Part shown: piece by piece, positions 45,464-57,568 of the stretch
Layout: each line of letters opens with the position of its first letter
Numbering within the stretch: position 1 is the stretch's first letter
From: Hermetia illucens
Taxonomy: Eukaryota > Arthropoda > Insecta > Diptera > Stratiomyidae
Length of the DNA: 64,000 nt
Direction: 5' to 3'
Assembly: GCF_905115235.1 (NCBI RefSeq)
Contig: NC_051851.1
Coordinates: forward strand, 59,889,559 to 59,953,558
Translations under genes and position numbers: made by a program
The notes under the pieces: generated by a model
Told to the model about the DNA's origin: nothing
Seen by the model: only the letters and a program-made list of their open reading frames with translations
Databases searched by the model: none

Positions 45464-46664
45464 ATGGCAAAACTTGATGAGAAAATCGGCTTTATTGGAG
45501 GAGGAAATATGGCCTTTGCAATTGGATCGGGCCTTATCAATCGTGGAATTGTGAAAGCCGGCCAAGTTATGGCTTCTGGCCCGCATCTTCACAATCTGGA
45601 GCGATGGCGAACATTAGGAGGAAATGTCACAGATGATAATGCAGAAGTAGGTTTTCTTATGCGCTCAAAAGCGAAAACTTTTTCAGTTATATTGGCACAT
45701 TTTCAGTTGGTGGAAAAATCAGATATCATTTTCATCTGCGTTAAACCGCACATGCTCGAACCTTGTTGTTCGCAACTAAAATCGACTTATTCACCCACAT
45801 CCAGGGATAAGGACAAACTATTCGTTTCCGTTTTGGCTGGTGTGACGCTGACTTCTTTAGAGCAGGTAAATTTTCTCTTATGCCAAATACAGAAATTTTT
45901 AATGTTGGCCAAGTAAGTTTAATGTGGAAAAATAATTGAAAACGGAGCAAGCCGTGGAGAACATTTAGATAATCATCATAATTTTTTTACTTCCTGCTAA
46001 GGATCAGGTCTGGCAATAACGAAAATATTTCGCCTTTTACAGCACTTTGGTTTTATAAAGGGTTTGAAAATGATCAGGGCAATGCCAAACACTCCAATGC
46101 AAATTGGCGAAGGTTGCTCCGTCTACTCTTCTGGATCATGTGCGACGCAACACGACCTTGAAAAAGTGCATTTGATGCTGAATGCTCTGGGACTTGCTCA
46201 ACAAGTTCCAGAAGCGATGATCGACAGCATAGCTGCAGTTCAAGGCTGTGGTCCAGCTTTCATTTTTACAGTTATCGAAGCATTGGCGGATGGTGGCGTG
46301 AAACAAGGTGTTCCAAGGCAGATGGCTTTACAATTTGCTTCCCAAGCTGTGTTGGGGGCTGCGAAGACGGTCCTTGTAACAGGAAAACATCCAGCAGTTT
46401 TAAGAGATGAGGTACGTTGCCAAGTTTATATCGCTGGAAAAGTAATTGGTTTTTATAAATTTGGTTTCATAGGTTAGTTCGCCAGGCTCAGCTACAATTT
46501 GCGGAGTATATGAACTTGAAAAGGGTCAAATAAGGTAACATGGATACATTATCTCTTTACGGAAGATTATAAAATGTCTTTATGAAACTTTCAGGGCGAC
46601 GTTGAATAATGCGGTTGAAGCAGCTGCTAAGAAAAATGTTGAATTAGGAATGAAATATAGCTAA
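45464..46664 (+). CDS. P5CR: Pyrroline-5-carboxylate reductase, copy 2
   Basis: Exons 45464-45646, 45707-45865, 46043-46411, 46473-46534, 46595-46664 have exactly the sizes of copy 1 and again give 280 aa. By eye, about 37 residues differ from copy 1 (near 87 % identity), most in exon 2 and the first half of exon 3. The nucleotide-binding loop (IGFIGGGNMAFAIGSGL) and VQGCGPAF are unchanged. The C-terminal signature reads SPGSATICGVYELE: the second Gly of the usual SPGG is Ser. The gene looks functional, with intact splice sites and no stops. The altered loop may change substrate or cofactor handling, which is inference. Confidence 0.96.
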
Positions 46665-47440
46665 GAAAAATTCAATCAATATTCTTTTTATTCCCAGTTT
46701 TGGAAGTCGTTGAGAATACGATACCATGCCTGTACTATAAAAATGAATTCAAAAACATCAAGGTGATTTTTCAGGCTAATTATCCCTAATTGGTACATAA
46801 CTCTGAAATAAATGGTCCATTTTTTGTAAAGACAATGACAGTGTAATTTCTGAACGCTAAGATACCGGGTCTGAAGGCTTGAGTCATGTAATATTACCAT
46901 TGAAATTGGTGCTCTGTTAGAAATCAGAGCATCGTGCCTTTTTCGGTACAAAACAAAACTCTTGTTGGTTGAACCTCCGTAGCCGTATTATGCGGGAAAA
47001 CTGGATTTGATGATACTCGGATTCAGTGGAAAGGATATGACATAGCGTCAGTTAGATACGTTTGGACTTAGTCTTATAATTTTTGGTACGTGAGATTTCC
47101 AGGGCCATTTCAAAGTTCTATGGGCAAAAAACAAGAAGACTTCCCAAATGCAGGACTGTGTAAAACTAAAAGTTTCTCTTCTTTTCTCCATCGATGTGGA
47201 CAAAATGGAACGAAAATCTTTAAGATGAGCAGAGCGCTCTCTAGCGTGGCACCCGAAAAAATACTTTTTGTGAAGATGGGTTGATGCCGCGTACTTCAAT
47301 AATAAGCGATGCGATCGGGTTGAATAAATTTGTTACGTATCCCTAAAGTATTAAAATATAAGACGAAAAATCAGCATTTGTATCTTTTTCATTTCTTTAA
47401 AAAAATCTCAGTACAAACGGAAGAACGGCTTTCATACAGG
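46665..47440. other. Intergenic DNA, no gene seen
   Basis: This is the 3' flank of P5CR copy 2. Frames such as 47048-47299 show no family resemblance. No repeat was recognised. Confidence 0.4.
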
Positions 47441-47780
47441 TAGCCATATGATGGTTTGCTGTGTTTGCTTTTCAGGGCTTCTTAGGCATTGCATCTTGTC
47501 ACCGATACTTTTTCTTTTCGTCATCAGTGACTTCCTTCATGTTGCCTTAGATGGAGGACTTAGAGGGAATTTTATCATGTTCGTACTTAATATTGCCTCC
47601 AGCTGATTGGACCTGGATGGAAACGGTGTAAAAACTGAAAAGTTTAGTTCTGCTCTATGGCACCAGCAGTATTCGCATGCCTTTTGTAACCTGCTCGTAC
47701 CCCAGCATGCAGGAGTACTTGTTAAAACATGAATTGGTTGACCTGAATCTTCTTTGGGCATATTACCTTACCAGTATATG
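47441..47780 (+). mobile_element. LINE family C scrap
   Basis: A frame reads like the GCILSPxLFLLVISDxLH stretch of the RT (47485-47550, 'gcatcttgtcaccgatactt') and matches 37062-37130. It then continues to a C-terminal LVPQHAGVLVKT-like scrap. Highly decayed. Confidence 0.5.
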
Positions 47781-47794
47781 TATATCTGGTTGTT

Positions 47795-47900
47795 TTTCAC
47801 CCCTTGGTGGGGTATAGCGCGTCAACCATACCTATGCACCATCGCTCACGGTTACCTGAAATGCCCTTGAGCACCTCCGACGACTTCCTGACAATGCATA
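47795..47900. repeat. Dispersed repeat shared with 37660-37825
   Basis: It matches the minus strand of 37740-37825. It directly follows the LINE family C scrap, which supports its being part of that LINE's 3' region. Confidence 0.45.
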
Positions 47901-48300
47901 AACCGTTCATCCGATTTCCAACGTTTCGTTGTCACCCGTTGAAGTATCTATGGAACACATATTTGGAAAATGCCTCTGTCGACTACACTTTACTCCGGAA
48001 GTACTAGTTGAATGTGTGGATCACCTAGCTCTAAGCTTTCCAATAGCAGATGTAGTGAAATTCACATTGTAGGTTGAACGCAATGGTAAATTACCTTATT
48101 TAGACACAATAGTCATACGAGATGAAGCTGGGCTAGTTTTATAGAGAAATCACATTAGAAAGAATTATTAATTTCCGGTTCTCTCATCCTAGAAAGCAGA
48201 AGCTTAAGATAGCCTATAATCTAATTTTTAGGGTATTGAGAGTGAGCGATGATGTGTACCATGCCATCCACTGAAAAGAAATGGCTTTTTTGAAGAAGAA
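47900..48300 (+). mobile_element. Penelope-like RT fragment
   Basis: Frames include ERNGKLPYLDTIVIRDEAGL followed by NFR-SHPRKQKLKIAYNL and RVLRVSDDVYH, the thumb/C-terminal RT pattern of Penelope-like elements (NGxLPFLD, then SxHPxxxK). Several stops. No GIY-YIG domain was seen. Confidence 0.5.
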
Positions 48301-48484
48301 ATAAAACATCATGGCTAATATTTAAAAAGATGCTACGAAGAACGAAATTTGTAGGGGCTATCCTCCAATTTATTATATTCCATGTACAAATGGATATATT
48401 TTCGAGTTTTTCATAATAATATCGGATCGATCTCGAAACTAATAAATCCAGTACCCGTCCGCAACTAATTTAGTGCAATCGACA

Positions 48485-49290
48485 CGATGGAGTAAAATGT
48501 GTATCACGTTCGGGTCACTATTGTTGGTTTGTTGAAAGCGGGGCACAGTGTCACTTGGATACACTCGTTGTTACAACCGCATAAAGTGAACGAACGGTGG
48601 ATTTTTCGTGTTAAACAACATTACAAAGAGACAGGTGATATTGTTGGTCGGCCACTCTCTGCTCGTACGGAAAAGGTGGTTAAAGTGGTGTGATTGAGAA
48701 TTAATCAAAACGCTTGTCGTAAGCAGGAAATTATAAAGTCCGATATGAAATTAGCGCCACGAGCCGTTCTCGCATTGTGGGCAAACACTTGATACTAAAA
48801 GCTTACAACCCCCCCCTTTTTTTTTTAAAGCATCGTAGAGTTGAAAGATCAAGTAGCTGCTGCACGCTTACGGTAAAGGTCAATGATGCTTCGATGAGGA
48901 GTCTCCTAGAAAGTTGTCGCTCCTATCCATTTCTGCATTTCTGGAGTCGAACCCACCGCTAAAATTTACGAAGAAACCGTTCTCGAACTCTCTTCGCTGG
49001 TGAACAATGGATATTCCAACAAGATTCTGCGCCGGCGCATAAATCGAAACGTGGTTAACAATGGCTCACCGTCAGTGTTTCAACATTTATCTGTGCTGAA
49101 AACTGAACGTCCTGAAGCCCTAAATCTGAAATCATTGGATTACGAATTATGGGATATTTTGGAGCAAAATGTATGCGGAATTCGCCAATCGGATCTGGAG
49201 TCGCTCAAACGAAATATCGTCACAGGAGTCGCAAAACTACCGTTAGAGACTGTGCGTACGTGTATCGCCAAATAATGAAGGCAATTTTGA
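48485..49290 (+). mobile_element. maT-like (Tc1/mariner group) transposon remnant
   Basis: The N-terminal domain at 48499-48690 (IVGLLKAGHSVTWIHSLLQ, GRPLSARTEKVVKVV) and a C-terminal end at 49075-49275 (LKSLDYELWDILEQNVCGIR, LESLKRNIV, LPLETVRTCIAK) fit maT/DD37D transposases. The catalytic middle is decayed and shortened. Terminal inverted repeats were not identified. Confidence 0.7.
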
Positions 49291-49842
49291 ATGATGTATA
49301 GCTCATTACAATTGTATATTCTTCCTCTTTTGAAAAATAAAAAAAAACATTTTGCGTTCTACGTTCTGCTCATAAGTTATGGCGTATCAATGCACTGACG
49401 GTATTTATGGCTATGGCTAAACTATGTTCATCAAGCGATATTCTGTCGTTGTCAATGCATTAGACAAACATGTCAAGTCGTTGTAAGCGGGGTTTCAAAA
49501 ATTGTCGTTTCGGTTCCACTATACTGGAGGAACTTATTCCTTCCTTCTTCTGCACGGACCACTCTTTTCTGAGCAAATACTCACTGTCAAAAATTGTTGT
49601 CGATTTAGTTATCAGGACAAAAGCAACCCCCTCCATAGGGTAGGTGAAACAGCGTGACCAAAGATAGAAAAAAGAAGGGCTCCTCGGAATAAGTGTGCTC
49701 GGTCATCAAGTAAGTAGGGAACTTAGCTTGATTTAAACCTCAAACAAGAAAGTTTTTGTCTAATGATGATGATATGATTCATACTCATGTCGGGTTTTAG
49801 AATCAATATATTCCGAGCTAACACCGGCTTTAGTTGGTTTCG

Positions 49843-49925
49843 GTTACGCAGCACTGCAGGGCGGAGGTGAGGCAGCATCTGAAGAGTTAAACTTGCCCTG
49901 CCAATGAAACCGTCAGCAATTTTAG
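49843..49925. repeat. Solo arm of the 11485-11745 foldback family
   Basis: 'gcagggcggaggtgaggca', 'gcatctgaagagtt' and 'ttgccctg' with 'gaaaccgtca' follow the arm order of the foldback element. Confidence 0.5.
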
Positions 49926-50878
49926 CATGAAACCAACAATAATGTTCATTCTGTTTAGAAAACGGCATCTGACTTTCATGAAGATATTGAAATGGTTCAA
50001 AAAGCAATCCTCTAAATGAGCGATAAATATATCAAGATGCGGCATGTAGACAGATATGCCATAATAATTTGCAGCTATAGCATATTGTACATGCGATTGT
50101 TGAGTTTGTAATGAAGTACACTTAGAATTTCTGAACCGAATGTTGATTTCGTCGCCAATTCAATTCAGAGTTTCAGGGATTTCTTGGAAATTCCCTCTCC
50201 TTTACATCAATTCTTTCTTTAAACCATAGGTCTATTTGACTGCCTTATAAAGGCCCTGATCATTGTTTGAATTACTCAATTCATAGGCAATGCTAGGGAA
50301 TGAACTGATCTTAGGGTGGATATTCTACTAAAAAAATTGAAATGATATTTCTAAACTATTATACACATAGAATTCGAACAAATAATTTTTACAATTAACT
50401 TGAAAATTCTGAATTTTTGGTAGCTGGGAGTAGTTGAAGTGTTCTAGATGCAGTTGCTGGATTTTTCCAGGTTGATGAAGCCTGTTCAACGGCATGGATT
50501 ACCGCTGGCTACAATTGCCAATAAATTGCATAGACGTTTTCCAATATTTTCTCTCTACCTTGTTTGGGCTTTGCTTATTTGTCAATAGCATTCAAGAGCA
50601 CAATTTTAGTGTTTGGAACCGATCGTGGAAAAAAGTTACACACAACTAATTGGTATACTTCATTGAAATCGCCATTAACGGGGCCTTAAAGGAAGGAGGG
50701 GCTTGAACCGCCAAAACTTCCCACCCATTTCTGCGTACAAGGGCCTGCCAGAAGCTGCCGTCTTATCCAAAATTTGAGGCGATGGACGACATAAACATTT
50801 TCAGATGCAAAAAATATATGGCTGGGTAAATGGTCGCGAAGTTACATCGAAATGAAACAGTTATTTCACGATACTAAA
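49926..50878. other. PRPF18 3' flank, no gene seen
   Basis: AT-rich DNA with no supported ORF. TTTAAT at 50879-50884 reads ATTAAA on the minus strand, 28 bases past the PRPF18 stop, a likely poly(A) signal. Confidence 0.45.
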
Positions 50879-50911
50879 CTTTAATTATACTTTATACATA
50901 CATATAATAAC

Positions 50912-53900
50912 TTATTTCTTGCCAACATACTCCACACATCTACTTGGATCAGTTGGGAAATATTCCTGGCATTTGGTCATCAATCGTTTCAACCCCTGAA
51001 TATACTTTCTTTGAGTTTCATCGTTCATCACATGCGCTACGTTCTTTGAGAAAATTTTCTCGCGTCCGGTACGAGCGTGAATACCAACCATAGTTACACC
51101 AATAGGCCATGGAGCGTTTCCAATTGCCATTTCGAGATAAGCATCGCTTGCCGCAATGTAGTTCCGATTCAATAAATGTTTGGTAATATCGCGCAAACTA
51201 TCAAGAATATCTTCGGGGATTGTTCTATTTTTCAACTTTCTAAATAGTGGTTTCATGTATTCACGCGTTTGTGTAAAGATGACTCGTGCTGTTTTCGCTT
51301 TCACCGATATTTTTTCTTGCGGTGAATACGATTTAAGCTGATCGTGCCACAATTTGAGGATAAACTGAAGAAACGTTGTAATTACTTGTGCGTCATTGTC
51401 CTTATTCCCGCGGCCAATATCTTTTGCTACTTCTTGAATGGATTCATAGGTGACTGAATCGTCGATTTGGAACTCTTCCTTTTTGTCATCTGACTTGGCG
51501 GTTTGTGTATGAGAAAGTAGTTCGTTCAGGTAGGCTGCGTCCACTTGCTCCAGGGCTTCTTGGAAATCATTGCGAAAGCCCCGATTACATTCTGGTTGAG
51601 AGATTTCACACTGTCGAAGTCGTCGGAAAGCTTGAATTTCCGTTTCTCCGAATAGTAAAATTGGCTCGCCACGCTCCCGCAAACGCCGAATGACTTCTTG
51701 TCGTGGAAGGATTTTAGTTTCGTCGCCTAAAACGTCGCTTGATCGATCTGTAAAAAGGAGCCTTATTAGTATATTAAGATATGGGGAGTACAAAGAAATA
51801 TGTTTACAATATATTCCATTTTTTTGTTTGTTTTTGAGGGAATTCTTTGTTCATATTCACGTTATGACGGACTGGAACAAGTCCTGGGGACGGTGGGAAC
51901 TGCCCCTATCTTTGGCCAACAGGTTGTCGGTTTGGGCAAAGCACAAATTTTTCAAAAAAAGCACTGACAGACGAGTTTGTCCAGGGCAGAGATAACGCAT
52001 TAGATACAGGCTTACCTTTATTTTGGCTATTCTTTTGCGGTTAAAATACTTTCCTTTTTTATAAATCTGTTACGAATCTTAACTGCCTGTGTAGTTGTAC
52101 GCACCAACGGGGAAAGGGAATCCTAAATATGATATTGTGATCGCAATGGGTGATCTGAGTGCCAGGTGCGATCTTGCAATAACCTGCCTTGGGCATGTGA
52201 TAGGGAGGCATACTCTTCGTTTTGAGAATGATGGGGTCCTAAGTCCGCATTAACTCACAACAAGGCATACTCTTGATAACCTTAAAAATTACGGTTGAAA
52301 ATTTATAGACCTCTGAAATATTCATCGGCTCGACGCAGCGCATTCAGAGATCTGCTCGCAGGGAAACAAAGCGTGAGCCGCACAAATTAACTAAACGCCG
52401 TTTCCACAATCCTGTTGCCGTCTAGCAGTGTGAAAAGTTTCTTTCTGCTCGAAATATACAAACTATAAACAACCCGCCCGAGAATATTGATGAGCGCCGA
52501 GCCACCATCAAAAAAGCCTTTATTTTTCGTGAGCGTCCACAGGGATGCCAGAAGACTTGGCTGACTACAAAAACATGAGAGCTGTGTTGGTGGGTACGAG
52601 TGGGGATGATCGCGACACGCTGGGCTCCGTTACTGTGAAAATTTACAACAAGAAAATAATTCGGAGTGAGAAGCAGCGAAAACCCAACTTGGGTTGAGAT
52701 AACCTAAAAGTAAGGGAAAAGCCAGCATACTATTTGAAAGCCGACAAAACTAAATAGCCCGATTTAATCAAACGCGTAGACCGAGCGAGTAATATTTTTA
52801 AGGACATAAATAAACTAAGAATGCCAAACCCATCGCCATCAAGGACCAGATATTAATCTAAGATATATAAGGAAGCTAACGGAAAGATGAAAGAGAAAAA
52901 ATATGAAGAGAAATAACCGCGTACTTAAACTCTCCAACTATAATATTGCCAAAGTATGAGATGTGTAAAGCAAACACAACAAAAATTACAAGATGGCGGC
53001 AATAAAGACGCAAATGAGACTTTAATATCTTTCGATGTTAAAGCACTATTTCCGAATACACCGGTGAAACAAGCACAATCAATAAGATACATCCAACAAT
53101 CCAATTCCGAAGCCGGAGCAAATGAATCCCTACCATTTTTGGACCTGCGAATCATAAACAGCAATGGCAAATTGGAAGTTTATAGGAAACCAGCAGACAA
53201 TAACGGCAACTCCAGCACATACCAGAGCGTAGAAAATGCCCGCGTATAATTCCATGGTATACAGGCTGTGCACATATCCTCTATTCAAGGCAGGTTTTGA
53301 CAAGGAAAAGAAATACATCCTCGACAGAGCCGAGAAGAGTGGATACAGGAAGACCATGACTCTTCTTTTTCTTCAGCCTTTGCCATGTTCACAGGCAGGG
53401 TCGGCTCGTTGTCATCGGTTTCCCCATTTCCCCATCCGCGAGGTTTTCAAATCCCCATCCAGCATATCAAAGCCACCGTTGTTTCGGCCGGCTTTTTGGT
53501 CATTTACCATCGACTTCAATGTTCAGACCAATCTTAGCAAGTGAATTCATTAATTTGTTAGCGCGAATTACGTGACTATACTACCGAAGACGCCTCTCTC
53601 GCAGTTTTTCCACGATCGGTGCAACACTATATCGATCGCGGATATCCTCATTTCGGATGTTAAGTCCTTGAGGGTTTTACGTGAGCACCTGTCTGGAACA
53701 CTTAATCCTATGGTCTTCTTATGACACGGATTGGTTTCGTGACCACAATCAAAGCCCCGCTGAGACAAGCAACAACGGTACCAGTCTATACCAAGTGCAT
53801 AGCTTAGCATTCATACTGGTGGATGCAAGACCTACCTAAATCTCTACCGAACTAAGGAGTACGGCACCCGTGTTGAAAGGCAACACCACACCGAGGGCCG

Positions 53901-56900
53901 AAGGTCTCTTCTCGCTTGAGCATAACCACAACCCCTTTGAAACTCCCGCTAGGGGGCCAACCGCAACAACCGAGCTGTACTCACATATAACGGGAGTTCA
54001 TCCGAAGTATGAGAGTCCAGGGGTTATCCCGATTCCCATGGTACCAGTATACCCCTGGTAAGGTTTCGTGACCAAATTGCCATTTCAGATGAATCCCTGT
54101 GCAGACTCGGTTCTGATCGCCCTGATTAGGTGTTTGGAGCATTCGCCTACTGCATCACGGCCGGCAAGCCAAAGTGAGTACAGTGTCTCCCGGTGCCACC
54201 ACAATGGAGGTTCTCCTCGGTCGGTTTCGGTTCAGCCGACAGGGTTGCTGCCCGTCTTCCTCACCGCCACCTCTGAGCACCTCATTTCGGATGTGATCAA
54301 AACGTGTCATGCCACTAGTCCAACGCAACATCTTCGTCTCTATTACTGCAAGAGGCCGTTCATTGTCTTTAATAGTCGACCAACACTCAAAATCATAGAG
54401 AGCGACAGGACGGACGTTATTGCAGTGAATTTTAGATTTGAGATGTTCATTGATACGTCGATCACAAAGAACACCAGTTATAGAACGACACTTCATCCAG
54501 GTTGCGTTACTGCGTGAATTAATTTCGTAACGCAGTTCTCCATTGACCGATAGCATTGATCCGAGATATTTAAATCGTTCAGTTCTGGGCAGTTCACTTT
54601 CGCTGATAGTGATCATTCCATTTTTGAACAAGTTGCTCGAGATCACTTTTGCTATTAGATGCTAGGAAAACATCATCTGCATGAAGCAGTGGGGGCGCTG
54701 GACGTTGGAAATAAGCAAATCTTGAAACGTAAAAACCATAAAGGACTGGAAAATTCAACAATTACTTCCATGAAGACGAAGGACGAGCTAAGTCGATGCA
54801 GCGCGTCGGACCACATTTTGGTTCACCGTTCGGCTAACGAAGCGCATTCGCTATGTATGCAAGCCACCTACGCCCGTTTAGTGCGGACTGTCATCATGGG
54901 CAATAAAGGCGACGATGCATTGCACAGCTTGAAGCGAATCACAAATATGCTGCAGGCGACATACACAAGCGATGTCAATGCACTGGAAGCGACCACCATT
55001 CTAGCGTGCCATCCCGATGCTCTGATTTCCCCCAGCACCTGGAAACGCCCGGATAGCTGAGTGGTTAAAAAACAAAGCTGTCGTGCGGAAGGTCGCGGTT
55101 CAAATTTTACTGGCGGCAGTAGGATTTTTATCGTGATTTCACGTCGATTATCAGTCGACAACCTGAGTCAAATCAGGTTAATAATCTCGGGCGAGCACAA
55201 TGCTAACCACATTGCCTCCTACAATGTACTGTAGTGTACCGTTACGATCTTGAATAAGTGCTCTAACACACTTCAAGGCCCTGATCCAATATGGATTGCT
55301 GCGCCAATTGTTATTATTACCTGGAAACGTTCAAGTACTCGTTGTTGAAGACCGTTATTATCGATCGCTTCACGGAATAACCGGACGCGCAGCGGCACAA
55401 GCTGCTTAAGGACATGGAGCTCGGAAACTTCTTAGATTTTGCTATTCTTTGCACTATGCAGGGACTGTCAGGGACGATGTACTATGCATTAAGTGGTTTG
55501 ATTTGCTGCAGAAGGTGCACCGACTACTCTGCCTATAGTTACAGACGCTGGAGAAGCTTACTCTGCTTATGGCCGTACAGCTTACCAGGCCGGCACACGA
55601 GCTTCAAAAGCCTGTTGCATCACCACACAAGGATGTCGCTCGATTTCGCACAACACAAACCTGGCTCGGATCTAAAGGACGGTCATTGCTTAAGTCACCA
55701 CTACCGGCACGTCGTTGTATTTGGCAACCAACACCTGCACTTCCTCAGAGAGCTGTTTCTATGTGTCGGATTCAAGAACTGCAGCCCGTTTCCTGATGGC
55801 CACTCGTCAAGTAAAGTCTCATGCTGCAAGCAGCCAATGGGACGCCCATCAGATGAGGGTTTCCCTTTCCCCCCTTTCAGCATGTCACCTTGGATATCGG
55901 CCTGCGTCGATTATGCCCATTCGTCTCATTTAAATCGACACCATGTGGTCTTTTGGTGGAAAAATATAAGCAAATTATCGCCAAATTCTCTCAGACGGCT
56001 TTTCTGCCAGGAAAATGGCAGCCTTACCAGATTTGCAAGTTTGCAGGCCATCAATTTTCGCACGGCATCGACGCCTCGCCTGAGAATGCCTTATCACAGC
56101 GAAGCAGAAGTTCGACCTCCTTTGAGCCAGCGAGTTAACACTCTACGCATGGTGCCCTAGGCTGGCGGCAAGTGACGACATTCAGGCTTCCTCCAACGAC
56201 CATGTTAGCTCGAAGAACTTTTTTCGCTCCTACAGCTCCATATTAACTGGGATAAATTGTAAATCGACGAGTCATATACGCTGGATACGACATCAGCAAA
56301 AGGAATCTCCGTTCACCAGGTCTCAAAATCGAAGTAATCCCGGGCTTTCCAAATTCCACAGGCTTATCCCAGCTAAGACGTTTCCTTGGCTGTAGGACCA
56401 AAAAATACAAATTCAGTTAGGCAAGCAGGGCATCACCACTGTTTCAATTTCGAGGGCACGCCTGGCGTCAAAAATTTTCTGGAGGACGCTCTGTTTCGCG
56501 TGAAGACAATGTCTATGTCCACCACATTGAGTTCGTGAGGTATCAGCGGGAGAGATAAACAAATGGCCAACCTCATCGTCAACCCTCGCCTTAAGTTTCA
56601 CCGACCCGAGTTAGACAGTCACGTGGACTTCATTGAGCTTCCATTTTGCGAAGGCTACGGCAGTTGCTCTTCTGTTATCGATCTTTGCACCATGTGGCTG
56701 TAAGCATTTCTAGGCATAGATATGACGGCCACCACTATTGCAAGAGCCATATTCGAACACTGGATTTCTATTTTCAGTACTCCTCTATACTTGTATGCTT
56801 ATTAAGGTCGCCATTTGTGGTCGGCGCACCACCCTCACAGGTTCCATCATCTCAGCCGCTGCAGTCACAGGCTATTAATCTATAGCATTCGATCTACAGA

Positions 56901-57568
56901 TGGCTCCATCTGCTCTCCCGCAAAAACATCACAATATTGAGGCTCCTAATAGGAGTCACATTTTCAATCCCTTCAACGGACAGACGGTCTGGAGGGAATA
57001 GTTTTGGTTCCACCATGCATTGGTAAACAGTGTCATGGTCAAAGAATGTCTTTGCAATTGCAATTTCCATCACTTTAAGTCACTTAAGTGTCGATAAAAG
57101 GAAAATATGTCGAATGATGGCAGGGTCTCCATTCCCCAATAAATTTTTAGTTTGCCACGGTATATTTCCAACGCAATTTAAGGCTATTTTGATAGTGCTA
57201 GGCCTCGCATCCCGATTTTCATTCGAGTGACATTTTCGAAACATTGGGGTTACTTCTTAGATAGTTATAGTTATTCTTGACGATTGTTCACACTAGCTCC
57301 ATTTACGTAGTATCTACTCACCATTTGCAACTAATGATCCCGACTCGTCCAAATATTTATCATCAGATTTCTCGCCGAGCTTCTTGAAAATTTCCTTTTG
57401 TTGCTGAGCGATCAGATCGCCGCGCTTGAAATATTTTTTCTTTTCATCCTGTAAAAAAGTTGGATGAATACTCCCCTTTTAGCACACAAATAAAAGTAGA
57501 CTTACCACTAATTTTCTCTCCTCTAGTAGCTTCCGCTTTCTCGCAATTTCCGCCTTCAAAATATCCAT
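50912..57568 (-). CDS. Prp18: Pre-mRNA-splicing factor 18 (PRPF18) homologue
   Basis: Three minus-strand exons, 57568-57506, 57448-57322 and 51747-50912, total 1026 nt and 341 aa (human PRPF18 is 342). Exon 1 begins MDILKAEIARKRKLLEERK. Exon 2 has DEKKKYFKRGDL. Exon 3 has the SFM-type motif LPRQEVIRRLRERGEPILLFGET (about residues 77-99). The Prp18 helical domain follows, with YMKPLFRKLKNR, NAPWPIGVTMVGIHARTG, then REKIFSKNVAHV and NDETQRKYIQGLKRLM, the most conserved part of the family. Prp18 acts in the second catalytic step of splicing in the U5 snRNP context. The second intron is 5574 bases and holds LINE, Penelope-like, SINE and gypsy remains. It is head-to-head with CCDC124, 301 bases between ATGs. 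Confidence 0.97.
52140..52560 (+). mobile_element. LINE endonuclease scrap
   Basis: A frame near 52145-52260 reads MGDLSARCDLAITCLGHVIG, the GDLNA-type start of an AP-endonuclease half. The rest is too decayed to follow. It lies in PRPF18 intron 2. Confidence 0.45.
52920..53365 (+). mobile_element. Penelope-like RT fragment
   Basis: ORF 52956-53249 has ETLISFDVKALFPNTPVKQA and LPFLDLRIINSNGKLEVYRK with PAD, a Penelope-like RT signature. It continues AYNSMVYRLCTYPLFKAGFDKE near 53240. An internal deletion joins fingers to thumb. In PRPF18 intron 2, antisense to the gene. Confidence 0.75.
53366..54700 (-). mobile_element. RTE-like LINE (lineage A), 3' half with a module
   Basis: Minus strand: ELPRTERFKYLGSMLSVNGE and LRWTSGMTRFDHIRNEVLRG (54646-54250), then the module 54246-53657, then the 3' end near 53365-53650, close to the ends at 10950 and 26400. 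The module thus sits in the C-terminal part here, unlike its place in the 26400-29097 copy. Confidence 0.7.
53657..54246 (-). repeat. 590-bp module inside an RTE-like LINE (copy 2)
   Basis: It is closely similar to 27628-28220 over its whole length, including 'accagtctataccaagtgca', 'gatgcaagacctacctaaat' and 'ggcaagccaaagtgagtaca'. The flanks differ between copies, which marks the edges of the module. Confidence 0.6.
54701..56880 (+). mobile_element. Ty3/gypsy fossil, gag to integrase, with a nested SINE
   Basis: A gag-like region (about 54780-55700, interrupted by the SINE at 55048-55318), a decayed protease/RT stretch (about 55700-56400) and an integrase-like part (about 56430-56830) can be followed. 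LTRs were not identified. It is broken many times and older than the SINE that landed in it. It lies in PRPF18 intron 2. Confidence 0.65.
55037..55329 (+). mobile_element. tRNA-derived SINE with perfect 11-bp target duplication
   Basis: The element 55048-55318 starts cccggatagctgagtggtta, an A-box-like tRNA head, has the B-box-like ggttcaaat at about 55098, and ends in (att)n. Identical acctggaaacg copies at 55037-55047 and 55319-55329 flank it. The head resembles a tRNA gene but the anticodon arm is not convincing. The insertion is younger than the gypsy host. Confidence 0.92.

Noticed and set aside
55048-55120. A true tRNA gene
   Set aside because: Only the A- and B-box-like parts fit; it is followed by a SINE body and flanked by target duplications.
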